From: Bacillota bacterium
GTDB lineage: Bacteria > Bacillota > Clostridia > Christensenellales > SZUA-584
Length of the DNA stretch: 64,000 bases
Assembly (NCBI GenBank): GCA_023412005.1
Contig: JAEYOE010000023.1
Coordinates: 3,182-67,181, forward strand
Direction of reading: 5' to 3'
Part shown: positions 53,862 to 62,323 of the stretch, one piece after another
Layout: each line of letters opens with the position of its first letter
How positions within the stretch are numbered: the first letter of the stretch is position 1
Notes under the pieces: generated by a model
Database searches by the model: none
What the model saw: the letters and a program-made list of their open reading frames with translations, nothing else
What the model was told of the DNA's origin: nothing
Made by a program: the position numbers and the translations under genes

Positions 53862-53973
53862 AAAACAGCCGGCGCTTTTGAAGTGACCCCAAAAAGTTAG
53901 ACATATTTTTTATTGAACAACCGGGAGGGCTTGCCGCCTGTGAACAGCAGGTGTACTGGCTTCCGGCTGTTTT
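53862..53973. terminator. Terminator arms split by a mobile-element end
   Basis: AAAACAGCCGG (53862-53872) and CCGGCTGTTTT (53963-53973) are perfect complements 90 bases apart. They would once have formed one bidirectional terminator between the convergent VOC and TlpA genes. The piece between includes the IS3-like end. Confidence 0.55.
53884..53955. mobile_element. IS3/IS150-family terminal fragment
   Basis: Begins TGACCCCAAAAAGTTAGACA, the terminal inverted repeat typical of IS150-group elements, and continues for about 50 bases. No transposase and no second end are seen, so it is a remnant or a small non-autonomous derivative. Confidence 0.6.
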
Positions 53974-53981
53974 CTTTTAAC

Positions 53982-54587
53982 TTATGATTGTTTTCCCGTT
54001 GCAATCTGCGCCATCACCTGCTTTATCTGTTCGGTATCCATCGAACCGACGACGCCGTAAGCAATATGTCCCTGCGCATCGAACATGATTTGGCTCGGAA
54101 ATGCGTTGATACCGAAATCATACATGACCTGCGCATCAGGATCGAATAACACGGTCACATTCGTGTACCCCAAATCTTTATACCATTTGGTAAAGTCTTC
54201 AGCGCTCATTTCCCCGCCAAAATCGGGCATCACCACGCTCAGCATCACAAAGTCGTTATCCTCACCCGCCAATTTATTTAGATCAGGAAGCGATGATACA
54301 CAGACACCGCACCACGATGCCCAAACACGCAAGTAAACGGCCTGTCCCCGATAATCCGAGAGCTTGTGGACGTTGCCGTCCATATCGGCAAATTCGAATT
54401 CATAAACGACGTCTTCAACCGACGGTTCTTCAGTTGCCTCAGGGGTCTCGCCAGGTGTCTCAGCCGCTTGGTCAGCTGCCGACGGCGTTGCCGTTTCCGC
54501 CGGTTTCTCGGTCGTTTGATTGGTACCGCAAGCTGCCAATGACAGCGCCATTAGCAGAGCCGTCAAAATAACCATTATCTTTTTCAT
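53982..54587 (-). CDS. TlpA-like thiol-disulfide oxidoreductase, lipoprotein, 201 aa
   Basis: Signal peptide with lipobox LAAC, an acidic Thr/Pro-rich linker, then a thioredoxin fold with WCGVC redox motif and the cis-Pro region AFPSQIMFD. Acts outside the membrane to reduce substrates, with electrons from the CcdA protein encoded upstream on the same strand (13 bases away). The AGGAGGGA site supports the ATG. Confidence 0.93.
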   Translation of the reverse strand: MKKIMVILTALLMALSLAACGTNQTTEKPAETATPSAADQAAETPGETPEATEEPSVEDVVYEFEFADMDGNVHKLSDYRGQAVYLRVWASWCGVCVSSLPDLNKLAGEDNDFVMLSVVMPDFGGEMSAEDFTKWYKDLGYTNVTVLFDPDAQVMYDFGINAFPSQIMFDAQGHIAYGVVGSMDTEQIKQVMAQIATGKQS

Positions 54588-54600
54588 AGAAATCCCTCCT

Positions 54601-55275
54601 TTACGTCAGCGTATCGATGAGCAGATAAACGCCCATCGCCACAATGATCAACCCGCCGACAATTTTGATCGTTTTCATGTGCTTATACAGGTTTTTGATT
54701 TTGCCGAGCAGCGCGTCCGAAAACAACGCCACGATAAAAAATGGAATCACAAAACCCAGCGCGTATACAAGCAGCGTGAGTACCGCAACGAGAATCCCCT
54801 GCGGCGTGGCATAAAACAGCACGCTGCCAAGCGACAACCCCACGCACGGCGTCCAGCCAAATGCGTAAGTGAACCCCAGTATAAACGCGCCCACCGCACC
54901 GCTGCGGTTCTTTAAAGCAAACCGCTTTTCGCGCATCAAAAACGGTATGTTCACAATGCCCGTTTGATAGATACCGAAAAGAATCACGATAATTGAGCAG
55001 GCAATCAAAAACCCTGCCGAGTTAATGAACTGCCCCAGTGCACCGAACGCGAGGCCGAGTATGGAGAACGTAACGGCAACGCCGAGCGCAAAAGCGCTGA
55101 CGCGCCAGACAGACTGCGCATAAAAAGTCAGCGGCCCTATCTTCATTTTCTTTTGATTTTCTCCCACCGAGCCAATCAGCGTGGATATAAAAACAGGAAG
55201 TACGGGCAATATGCATGGCGAGAAAAATGCGGTAAGCCCCACCAAAAATGCGCCGCCGATACTGGCTAAGGACAT
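54601..55275 (-). CDS. CcdA-type transmembrane electron carrier, 224 aa
   Basis: Six membrane helices with the paired cysteines in FFSPCILPVLPVF (helix 1) and GWTPCVGLSLG (helix 4), which define CcdA/DsbD. It passes reducing power from cytoplasmic thioredoxin to the TlpA-type lipoprotein downstream. ATG 55275 follows GAGGAGGG; an earlier in-frame start lacks a site. Cytochrome c genes are not in the window, so other thiol substrates are equally possible. Confidence 0.93.
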   Translation of the reverse strand: MSLASIGGAFLVGLTAFFSPCILPVLPVFISTLIGSVGENQKKMKIGPLTFYAQSVWRVSAFALGVAVTFSILGLAFGALGQFINSAGFLIACSIIVILFGIYQTGIVNIPFLMREKRFALKNRSGAVGAFILGFTYAFGWTPCVGLSLGSVLFYATPQGILVAVLTLLVYALGFVIPFFIVALFSDALLGKIKNLYKHMKTIKIVGGLIIVAMGVYLLIDTLT

Positions 55276-55470
55276 AAATTCCCTCCTCGTTTCAATTCTG
55301 CCCATAACAGGCTGTCATCATCTATTTATTCTATCCGTTTTTGCTGTATTTGAAAGTATCAAAGTCACCGATGCACCTGTACAAATCTCATGAATTTTAG
55401 TAGAATGTTGCTGTTCCGTATTATTTACATATTGATTTATAATTATATTGGAAAGTGGCAGGGAACGCTT

Positions 55471-56349
55471 ATGTATTATATCATTTTTAACCCCACTGCC
55501 GGCGCAGGACGTTCTAAGAAAGTGATGCAGGCGGTTGAAACTCAACTCAAGCAAAAAGCCGTTCCGTATCAGATCACAGAAACCAAGCATCAAAAGCACG
55601 CCGCTTTGCTCGCCCGTGAAGCCGTCGGTAAAGGCTACAGCGGTATACTATCCGTCGGAGGCGACGGCACACTGCTGGAAGTGGCCGGCGCACTCTATAA
55701 CACGTCCGAAACGCTGGGTGTTATTCCGGCGGGCACCGGCAACGATTTTCGACGTGCCATCGGCGTTCCGAAGGACCCAATAGAAGCGCTTGAGGTGATT
55801 CTCGGCGGCTACAGCCAAAAGGTAGACATCGGTATTCTCGGCGATAATCTGCCGTTTATCAATGTAGCAGGCACCGGTTTCGACGTTGAAGTGATTCGCA
55901 ATCTCGAAAAAGTTCGTCGGTCTTTCACCGGCGGTTTCGCTTATTTTCTGGCGATCTTGTTAACGCTCTGTAAGCATAAAAGCATCGATATGACACTTAC
56001 GGTTAACGGAGAAAAGCTGCATCGCAAGGTGCTGCTGGTTGCGGTGGCCAACGGAAAAGCTTTTGGCGGCGGCCTTCAGGTAGCCCCGGATGCAGATGTG
56101 ACAGACGGCCTATTTAACGTTTTAATCGTGAATCAGGTTCCGCGTCGGCGCATTTTGATTGAGCTTCCCAAGCTGAAAAAAGGGCAGATTAAAGAGATAT
56201 CTGTCTCGGAGCAGCTCACGTGCAGCCAAATCGAAATCGTTGCAGATCCGCCTCAGTATTTTGAAATTGACGGCGATGTCATTGGACAAACGCCCGCCAC
56301 GCTGACGGTTAAGCCCTCGGCACTTCGTGTGTTTTGCCCTCGCCCTTAA
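55471..56349 (+). CDS. Diacylglycerol kinase family lipid kinase, 292 aa
   Basis: Phosphorylates a lipid alcohol, in Gram-positives often diacylglycerol. The motifs FNPTAGAGRSKK and SVGGDGTLLEVA (nucleotide binding) and IPAGTGNDFRRAIG are clear. I use ATG 55471; codons further upstream are AT-rich without a site. No neighbour specifies the lipid. Confidence 0.93.
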   Translation: MYYIIFNPTAGAGRSKKVMQAVETQLKQKAVPYQITETKHQKHAALLAREAVGKGYSGILSVGGDGTLLEVAGALYNTSETLGVIPAGTGNDFRRAIGVPKDPIEALEVILGGYSQKVDIGILGDNLPFINVAGTGFDVEVIRNLEKVRRSFTGGFAYFLAILLTLCKHKSIDMTLTVNGEKLHRKVLLVAVANGKAFGGGLQVAPDADVTDGLFNVLIVNQVPRRRILIELPKLKKGQIKEISVSEQLTCSQIEIVADPPQYFEIDGDVIGQTPATLTVKPSALRVFCPRP

Positions 56350-56450
56350 CCAAATGCTTAAATGCAGTTTAACAGACGGCTCTTGCGGGCCGTTTTTCTT
56401 TTGCCCGCCTTATGGTATAATCGTTTTATATTTGATTATTGAGGTGTCCT

Positions 56451-57560
56451 GTGTACACAAATAAGAATACAAAAAAGAAGCATCGCCTGTCGCGTAAAAC
56501 AATTTTGTTTTTCAGTGCCATATCGCTGGCCGCTGTTGTTTTGCTGACCGGCATTATCGTTATTTTAACGGCCGGAAAAGACCTGAAAGACACAATGAAA
56601 CAGATGCCGTTTCCAGCGGGCTCCGGGCATTACGTTGTCGGCCGCAACATTGTTTATATCGACAACGATCTGCTGACATGTACCAACAGTTCTCTCGGCA
56701 CAGTCTGGCAGTTAAGGCTTTTCTCCGGCGGCCTGAATTTTACCGTCAACAACAGCCTCATTGCCGCTACGGGTCAGGGTGTGGTGCAGGTAATCAATGC
56801 AAACGGTGAGCATCGGTTTTCCAAACAGCTGGACGGCGACATCGAATCGGCCAGAGTCGGTAAGGACATGGTGGCCGTGTATATTCAGCAGCACCTTGAA
56901 AACAAAACGCCTGCGTATATCATCGTGTTTGATCTTGTGGGTGAGCAGCTCTTTTTGCTCGATGTTACCGACAGACACGTGCTCGATTATGGTTTTGATG
57001 AAATCAGCGACGCGCTTTATGTGCTTGAGCTGGATGTATCGGGCAGCGTCCCTGTGTCATGCATCTCCACATACAAACCTAGCACTCAGGCCATCACCAT
57101 GATTAAAGAGCTTAAAGATCAACTGGTCAGCGCCGTGTATTGGATCAACGGCAAGATCTATGCGATCGGCACCAATCATCTCACGGTATACCAGCCTTTG
57201 AGCTCAGACGACAAACAGTTCATCACATACGGATGGATGCTCGAAGACGTCTATCAGTCGGATGACCCCAAGTTTGTATATGTTCCGACCGGAAGTGATA
57301 ACATGTTTGATGTGGCGCGCATCATAAGGCCATCCGGCAGCGAGATAAAAATCAATCTTCCTCCCGGTGTTTTTCGGATTCTGCATCACGGCGAAAAGAT
57401 ATATTGTTTTGCAAACAAGCAGCTTTTCGTTTATACTGGGGAAGGAAAATATTTAAGGACGTACGATTTTCCGTTTGAAATTACCGGTGTGGAGCGTGCA
57501 GTTGATGAACAGGTCTTTATCGAGCATGACGGCTCAGTGTCTATGATGCCGCTGCCATAA
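56451..57560 (+). CDS. Membrane-anchored beta-propeller-like protein (DUF5711-type), 369 aa
   Basis: One membrane segment near residues 18-40, then repeated four-strand units such as GRNIVYIDNDLLTCTNSSLGTVWQLRL and GEHRFSKQLDGDIESARVG that suggest a PQQ-like propeller outside the cell. The GTG at 56451 follows GAGGTG. The CvpA gene follows 20 bases later, a neighbourhood seen for DUF5711 proteins in Bacillota. Function unknown. Confidence 0.75.
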   Translation: MYTNKNTKKKHRLSRKTILFFSAISLAAVVLLTGIIVILTAGKDLKDTMKQMPFPAGSGHYVVGRNIVYIDNDLLTCTNSSLGTVWQLRLFSGGLNFTVNNSLIAATGQGVVQVINANGEHRFSKQLDGDIESARVGKDMVAVYIQQHLENKTPAYIIVFDLVGEQLFLLDVTDRHVLDYGFDEISDALYVLELDVSGSVPVSCISTYKPSTQAITMIKELKDQLVSAVYWINGKIYAIGTNHLTVYQPLSSDDKQFITYGWMLEDVYQSDDPKFVYVPTGSDNMFDVARIIRPSGSEIKINLPPGVFRILHHGEKIYCFANKQLFVYTGEGKYLRTYDFPFEITGVERAVDEQVFIEHDGSVSMMPLP

Positions 57561-57580
57561 AGACGCTTTGGAGGAATGCC

Positions 57581-58288
57581 ATGAATCTGGTAACTGTCGT
57601 ATTGATATTGCTGATACTGATCACGGCGCTTGAGGGAATCCATCGCGGCTTTTTAAGATCCGCTTTTAACCTCGGCGCATTTTTTCTGTCCGTCATTACC
57701 TCGTATCTCTTCTACCCTGTTGTGTCCTCCGCGGTTAAGGCGAATTCATCTTTATTTAACTTCCTGACCTATTACACCGAGGGTGCTGAAAAAATCGCTT
57801 CGTTTGAAAACACAAAGCTGCTGGTGAGTCAGCTCTCTCCGGCACAGCTGAATGACATCATTTCAACATCGGATGTGTCAGAACCGTTTTCGTCGTTAAT
57901 TCGCCAAAACGTTGAAGCGAAGGCTTTTGCCTCGAGTGGTTTTAATACCATCGGTGATTATTACAATATGACCATCGTATCGGCAGTCGTCAACATCATT
58001 GCTTTTCTGGCCGTCTTCCTGATCGCGCGTTTGATTTTTGCGTTTGTACTGGGTGCCATCGATTACACTGTGGAGTTTCCGGAATTGCGCCAGTATGATC
58101 GCACTACCGGCGCATTGTTCGGCGTGCTTCGCGGTATAATGTTCTGCTTTTTAATTATGACCGTGATGCCTGTTGTGTTCCTTATCATGCCTGTTGAAAA
58201 GATTACCCATTACTTCAATGCCTCGGGGCTCGCACTGTTTTTCTCCGACAACAACTTCTTTCTGCATTTTATACGCGGGGTCGTTTAG
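57581..58288 (+). CDS. CvpA family membrane protein, 235 aa
   Basis: Four membrane helices; the first begins VTVVLILLILITALEGIHRGFLRSAFNLGAFF, the standard opening of the family. CvpA proteins are linked to envelope stress and, in enterobacteria, colicin V export. GGAGG precedes the start. A terminator follows. Confidence 0.88.
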   Translation: MNLVTVVLILLILITALEGIHRGFLRSAFNLGAFFLSVITSYLFYPVVSSAVKANSSLFNFLTYYTEGAEKIASFENTKLLVSQLSPAQLNDIISTSDVSEPFSSLIRQNVEAKAFASSGFNTIGDYYNMTIVSAVVNIIAFLAVFLIARLIFAFVLGAIDYTVEFPELRQYDRTTGALFGVLRGIMFCFLIMTVMPVVFLIMPVEKITHYFNASGLALFFSDNNFFLHFIRGVV

Positions 58289-58302
58289 CACCCCACAGCA
58301 TT

Positions 58303-58338
58303 ATGAGGCTCCCGGGAAATACCCCGAGAGCTTTTTTG
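58303..58338 (+). terminator. Terminator after cvpA
   Basis: GCTCCCGGG and CCCGAGAGC pair with one mismatch and are followed by TTTTTT. Confidence 0.85.
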
Positions 58339-58352
58339 TTTCACGTGAAACA
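58337..58352. promoter_or_regulatory. parS site 1
   Basis: TGTTTCACGTGAAACA, an exact copy of the Spo0J/ParB binding consensus, right after the cvpA terminator. Confidence 0.97.
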
Positions 58353-58376
58353 TTCTTGATGTTTAGAATGTGCCAT

Positions 58377-58392
58377 TGTTTCACGTGAAACA
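58377..58392. promoter_or_regulatory. parS site 2
   Basis: A second exact TGTTTCACGTGAAACA, 24 bases after the first. The pair sits just downstream of parB, about 5.4 kb from the DnaA boxes. Confidence 0.97.
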
Positions 58393-58431
58393 TTGATCAT
58401 GCCGATAATTAACTTTTACAGCTAACGGTAT

Positions 58432-58458
58432 AAAAAAACCACGCGCGAAGGCGTGGTG
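58432..58458 (-). terminator. Terminator after parB
   Basis: Minus strand: ACCACGC, 6-base loop, GCGTGGT, then TTTTTTT. It lies about 15 bases beyond the parB stop. Confidence 0.9.
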
Positions 58459-58470
58459 ATAAGCTTGTTC

Positions 58471-59328
58471 TTATTTGTTTGTCATCAGAAAATCAAACAA
58501 CGCATTCAACTGTTCTTGGTTATAATACTGAAGTATGATCTTGCCGCGCTTTAAATCCCCCGCGATTTGAACGCGTGTGCCGAGTGCTGCCGTCAGTGTT
58601 TTTTCCGCCTCTTCAATTTCCGGCGCAGTCTCTTTGCTTGCAGCAGCCACCGGAACTGTTTTGCTTAATGTTTTAATCAATTCTTCAGCCGCTCTGACGG
58701 ACAAACCTTGCGCGATTATTTTTTGGGCCAAGCGCTGCTTATCCTCGTCTCGCTCGAGTGCCACCAAACAGCGCGCGTGCCCCGATGATAATTCACCGGC
58801 AATAACGAGGCTTCTCACGCTTTCCGGTAAAGAAAGCAGCCGTAATGTGTTGGCCACGGCACTGCGCGATTTTCCGAGACGGCTGGATAACTCATCTTGC
58901 GTCAGGTTGTGCTCATCCATCAGCATGCGCATCGCCTGCGCTTCCTCAATCGGATTTAAATCCTCTCGTTGCAGGTTCTCCACCAGAGAGACTTCCATCA
59001 GCTCAGTCTGCGAATATTCTTTGACGATGACAGGAACTTCTTTTAACCCGGCCAGTCTTGCTGCACGGTAACGCCGTTCACCCGCAATAATCGTGTATCG
59101 GCTCCCATTAGCCTGAACGATAATTGGCTGAACGATGCCGTATGTCTGTACCGATTGAGCGAGTTCTTCGAGCTTCTCGCTGTCGAAATGTTTTCTCGGC
59201 TGCGCCGCATTCGGGTCAATATCATTGACACTGACCGTTTTAATACCATCGATTCTTTCCTCGGCGGTCATGGAAGACGCGTCTTCTATCAGAGCGCCAA
59301 GGCCTTTGCCCAATCTTTGCTGTTTCAT
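58471..59328 (-). CDS. parB: Chromosome-partitioning protein ParB (Spo0J), 285 aa
   Basis: Spreads from parS sites as a CTP-dependent clamp. The N-terminal CTPase motif with GERRYRAARLAG, the helix-turn-helix LTQDELSSRLGKSRSAVANTLRLLSLP and a C-terminal dimer domain are present. The start MKQQRLGKGLGALIED is typical. It overlaps parA by four bases. Confidence 0.96.
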   Translation of the reverse strand: MKQQRLGKGLGALIEDASSMTAEERIDGIKTVSVNDIDPNAAQPRKHFDSEKLEELAQSVQTYGIVQPIIVQANGSRYTIIAGERRYRAARLAGLKEVPVIVKEYSQTELMEVSLVENLQREDLNPIEEAQAMRMLMDEHNLTQDELSSRLGKSRSAVANTLRLLSLPESVRSLVIAGELSSGHARCLVALERDEDKQRLAQKIIAQGLSVRAAEELIKTLSKTVPVAAASKETAPEIEEAEKTLTAALGTRVQIAGDLKRGKIILQYYNQEQLNALFDFLMTNK

Positions 59329-60098
59329 GAATTCCCGCCACCGCCTTGAAGTATCTCGTTAGCCAAATCGTTATAGCACTGAGATCCAAGGCACGCCGCG
59401 TCATATCGAATAACGGGCAGCCCAAAGCTCGGTGCTTCCCCAAGCCTGACGTTTCTTGGAATAATGGTTTGATAAACTTTGTTTTTGAAATACTTTTTAA
59501 CTTCCTCCACCACCTGAATCGACAGGTTGGTGCGTCCGTCGAACATCGTCAGCACAACGCCCTCCACCTCAAGGCTCGTGTTCAAATTCGTTTTTACGAG
59601 CTTAATCGTATTGATTAATTGAGACAGACCCTCCAGCGCATAATACTCGCACTGTATGGGAACGAGTATTTTATCGGCAGCTGTCAGCGCGTTGATTGTA
59701 ATCAGCCCGAGCGACGGTGGACAATCCATAAATATATAATCATAATGATCTTTGACGGGCTTCAATGCCGTTTTCAAAATCTGCTCGCGGGCCATGCGCG
59801 AAACCAGCTCCACCTCGGCACCCACCAAATCGATATTGGCCGGCAGAATATCAAGTGTATCAATCATTGTTCCGATAATGGCTGTTTCGGCATCCGCATT
59901 GTTTATCAGCACATCATAAACGGATGACTTAAGCATACTTTTTTCAATACCGAGACCGCTTGTCGAATTGCCCTGCGGATCGATATCAATGAGCAACACG
60001 CGTTTTCCCTTCTCCGCAATGCAGGCACTTAAGTTAACAGCCGTTGTCGTCTTGCCAACGCCGCCCTTCTGGTTGGCAATGGCGATTATTTTCGACAT
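59325..60098 (-). CDS. parA: Chromosome-partitioning ATPase ParA (Soj), 257 aa
   Basis: Deviant Walker A KGGVGKTTTAV at residues 11-21, DIDPQGNSTSGLG and DCPPSLGLIT complete the ATP site. I use ATG 60098, after GGAGG; a frame reaching 60329 extends into the divergent gene region without support. Forms the ParABS system with parB and the two parS sites, moving origins apart and controlling DnaA. Confidence 0.96.
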   Translation of the reverse strand: MSKIIAIANQKGGVGKTTTAVNLSACIAEKGKRVLLIDIDPQGNSTSGLGIEKSMLKSSVYDVLINNADAETAIIGTMIDTLDILPANIDLVGAEVELVSRMAREQILKTALKPVKDHYDYIFMDCPPSLGLITINALTAADKILVPIQCEYYALEGLSQLINTIKLVKTNLNTSLEVEGVVLTMFDGRTNLSIQVVEEVKKYFKNKVYQTIIPRNVRLGEAPSFGLPVIRYDAACLGSQCYNDLANEILQGGGGNS

Positions 60099-60243
60099 AT
60101 GGTTTCTCCTCCGTTTCATTGTCAACATTATAAAGCAAAAGCGCTCGGTTGGAAAGAGTACCCTTAGCAAATCGCGCAAAACCATTTGATTTTGATTCGT
60201 TTTATCAAAGATGTTAACAAATTGTATCATCGTAAAGAAACTA

Positions 60244-60272
60244 ATGGCACAGATAATGAAATATGGTATACT
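60244..60272 (+). promoter_or_regulatory. Promoter of the TVP38 gene, possibly leaderless
   Basis: ATGGCA, 17-base spacer, TATACT with TGG before it (extended -10, 60264-60272). The ATG at 60280 lies eight bases after the -10, where the transcript should begin. No ribosome binding site precedes this ATG. Confidence 0.45.
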
Positions 60273-60279
60273 AACCACT

Positions 60280-60987
60280 ATGAAAATATCGAAAAAACAG
60301 GTAATCTGGATCGCCGTATTGCTTACCATACTTGCCGCTTTGGCTGTTCTTTATTATATCGGTAAAAACAACGGCTGGTTCACACTTTTTGAATCTCAGG
60401 AGAAGCTGCAGGAATACGTTGCGTCCTTCGGTGCCTGGGCACCGCTCGCATTTTTTGCACTGCAATTTTTGCAGGTTATTATTTCTCCGATTCCGGGCAG
60501 CGTCACCACGCTGGTGGGCGGCGTTCTCTTCGGGTTTTTAAACGGCTTCCTGCTATCTTTCGCTGCAGTTTTTATCGGCTCGCTTGGTGCTTTTATGCTT
60601 GGTAAAAAATTCGGACGCCCGCTGGTGGAACGTATTGCAGGCAAAAGCATTGTCGAAAAATACATGGATTCCGTCTCTTCCAGACAGCGTATTCTTCTGA
60701 TACTGATGTTCTTGTTTCCATTTTTTCCGGATGATGTGCTTTGTTTGATTGCTGGCTTAAGCGCAATGAGCCTTCCGTCCTTTGCTTTGATCATGATACT
60801 CACTCGCCCTTGGGGACTGATTTTCTCAGCTTTGGTGGGGTCAGGCGTCATTTCTGTTCCGGCTTGGGCTTGGTTCGTCATCGCTGCTGTCGCTATCGCC
60901 GTTTTTGTGCTGGCATCAAAATACGCTCCTCTGATTGAAGAGCGTATACATTGCTGGATCAAAAAAACGTTTCAGAGAAATACTTAG
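60280..60987 (+). CDS. TVP38/TMEM64 (DedA-like) membrane protein, 235 aa
   Basis: About six helices. The central part IISPIPGSVTTLVGGVLFGFLNGFLLSFAAVFIGSLGAFMLGKKFGRPLVER matches the SNARE-associated/TVP38 core with re-entrant loops. Related proteins flip or transport phospholipids such as undecaprenyl phosphate. The stop overlaps the dnaN stop by four bases on the opposite strand. The start lacks a binding site; see the promoter entry. Confidence 0.88.
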   Translation: MKISKKQVIWIAVLLTILAALAVLYYIGKNNGWFTLFESQEKLQEYVASFGAWAPLAFFALQFLQVIISPIPGSVTTLVGGVLFGFLNGFLLSFAAVFIGSLGAFMLGKKFGRPLVERIAGKSIVEKYMDSVSSRQRILLILMFLFPFFPDDVLCLIAGLSAMSLPSFALIMILTRPWGLIFSALVGSGVISVPAWAWFVIAAVAIAVFVLASKYAPLIEERIHCWIKKTFQRNT

Positions 60988-62087
60988 CCGTTGCTTGTTT
61001 TCACAGGAAGAACGAGATACAAATAACTATCGCCCGAAACCGGATGAATCACACACGGACTGATATTCGTATTAAAATCCATCACAATTTCATCATCCGC
61101 CGTTTCCTTCAAAACGTCGAGCAAATACCGCGCATTAAACGCAATATTTAAATTTTTTCCCGTTAAGCGAATGTCCATTTCTTCTCTGGCTTTACCCACT
61201 TCTGAATCGGATGTAATCGTCATGTTGTTGCCGTCAATCGCCAAATTCACAAGATTCGTTTTCGACTGACGTGCCATAATACTCGCTCTTTCAAGACTGC
61301 TGAACAGATTTTGACGGCTGACAATAATGCGTGTCATAAAATCACTCGGCAGTATGCTTTTGTATTTAACGTAATCACCCTGAAGCACGCGCGTTACAAT
61401 TTCTATGTTATCACATACAATTCCGACCATATTGTCTGTGGTATAAACTTTAATTGTGCTTTCATCGTCGGGAATGATGCGTGCCACTTCTCTCATCGAT
61501 TTAGACGGTACCACAACTTCTTTGTTGTTATGCTCGGTTCCCAGCGCTTCTTTTCTAATGGCGAGCCTGTAACCGTCGAGTGCCACCATTTTCAAGCTGC
61601 TGCCGCCCAGCTCAATCAGTAGCCCTGTTAGTATCGGTTTTTCTTCGCTGGCCGATGAGGCAAACACTGTTTGATCGATCATGCTGACCAACTGCTTTGC
61701 ATAAATGTGAAAGCCGTCTGCCGTATCGAACTTTGGAAACGCGGGGTACTGCTCAGCGTTCATATAGCAAAGCGTTGTTCTCGAATGACCGCATTCAAGC
61801 ACCACGTTGCTTCCTTCGGTGTATATGCTGATGTCGCATTCTTCAAATTTGGCAAGCAGCTCGCAAAACAATCTTGCAGGCAGCACCACATCACCCGTTT
61901 CAATCACATTGGCCGGATTGACGCATTTAATTGCCATGGTGCCATCGTTTCCATATAATGTTAATGTATCGTGACTTGCTTCAAGTTTGATACCTTCCAG
62001 CAAATAAACGGGAGACTTAACCGCAACGGCTTTGGCGGCAATGTTCGCATTCTTCTGCAGTTCGCTTTTGTTACAAATTATCCTCAT
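60984..62087 (-). CDS. dnaN: DNA polymerase III beta clamp DnaN, 367 aa
   Basis: Ring-shaped processivity clamp; three similar domains of about 120 residues. The opening MRIICNKSELQKNANIAAKAV and end VIHPVSGDSYLYLVLPV are family-typical. It lies 236 bases downstream of dnaA, in the conserved dnaA-dnaN order. recF and yaaA do not follow; parAB and TVP38 do. Confidence 0.96.
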   Translation of the reverse strand: MRIICNKSELQKNANIAAKAVAVKSPVYLLEGIKLEASHDTLTLYGNDGTMAIKCVNPANVIETGDVVLPARLFCELLAKFEECDISIYTEGSNVVLECGHSRTTLCYMNAEQYPAFPKFDTADGFHIYAKQLVSMIDQTVFASSASEEKPILTGLLIELGGSSLKMVALDGYRLAIRKEALGTEHNNKEVVVPSKSMREVARIIPDDESTIKVYTTDNMVGIVCDNIEIVTRVLQGDYVKYKSILPSDFMTRIIVSRQNLFSSLERASIMARQSKTNLVNLAIDGNNMTITSDSEVGKAREEMDIRLTGKNLNIAFNARYLLDVLKETADDEIVMDFNTNISPCVIHPVSGDSYLYLVLPVKTSNG

Positions 62088-62110
62088 ATGCGGCTCCTTG
62101 GACCATTTTT

Positions 62111-62119
62111 TTATCTACA
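62111..62119 (+). promoter_or_regulatory. DnaA-box-like site in dnaA-dnaN spacer
   Basis: TTATCTACA, one base off the TTATCCACA consensus, on the plus strand. Confidence 0.45.
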
Positions 62120-62140
62120 TGGTATCACTGCTTAATTAAA

Positions 62141-62180
62141 TAGTATTAGCAGTAGTAGTGTATGTTGATAATGTGGATAT
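62141..62180 (-). promoter_or_regulatory. Putative origin unwinding element: tandem DnaA boxes and DnaA-trios
   Basis: Minus strand: two abutting boxes ATATCCACA (62180-62172) and TTATCAACA (62171-62163), then four bases, then six in-phase trinucleotides CTA CTA CTG CTA ATA CTA (62158-62141), the complement of the DnaA-trio motif, followed by AT-rich TTTAATTAAG. This is the plan of the bacterial basal unwinding system described in Bacillus. The adjoining AT-rich part would be the first to open. Confidence 0.6.
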
Positions 62181-62323
62181 CGTTTTTTTGGCGGTTATAA
62201 TCGTACAAAACCGGCTAGGCCGCCGCCTTTTTATTTGTGATTCGCGGTGTATCTGGTGTTGATGCGGCGGGGATGAAAAAAACGGAGGTTAAATTACCGC
62301 AGATTCTATCAACATTGTATCCA

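Noticed and set aside
59325..60329. ParA extended to 60329 with a hydrophobic N-terminus
   Set aside because: The extension overlaps the divergent TVP38 promoter region, and MSKIIAIANQKGGVGKT with GGAGG upstream is the normal ParA start.
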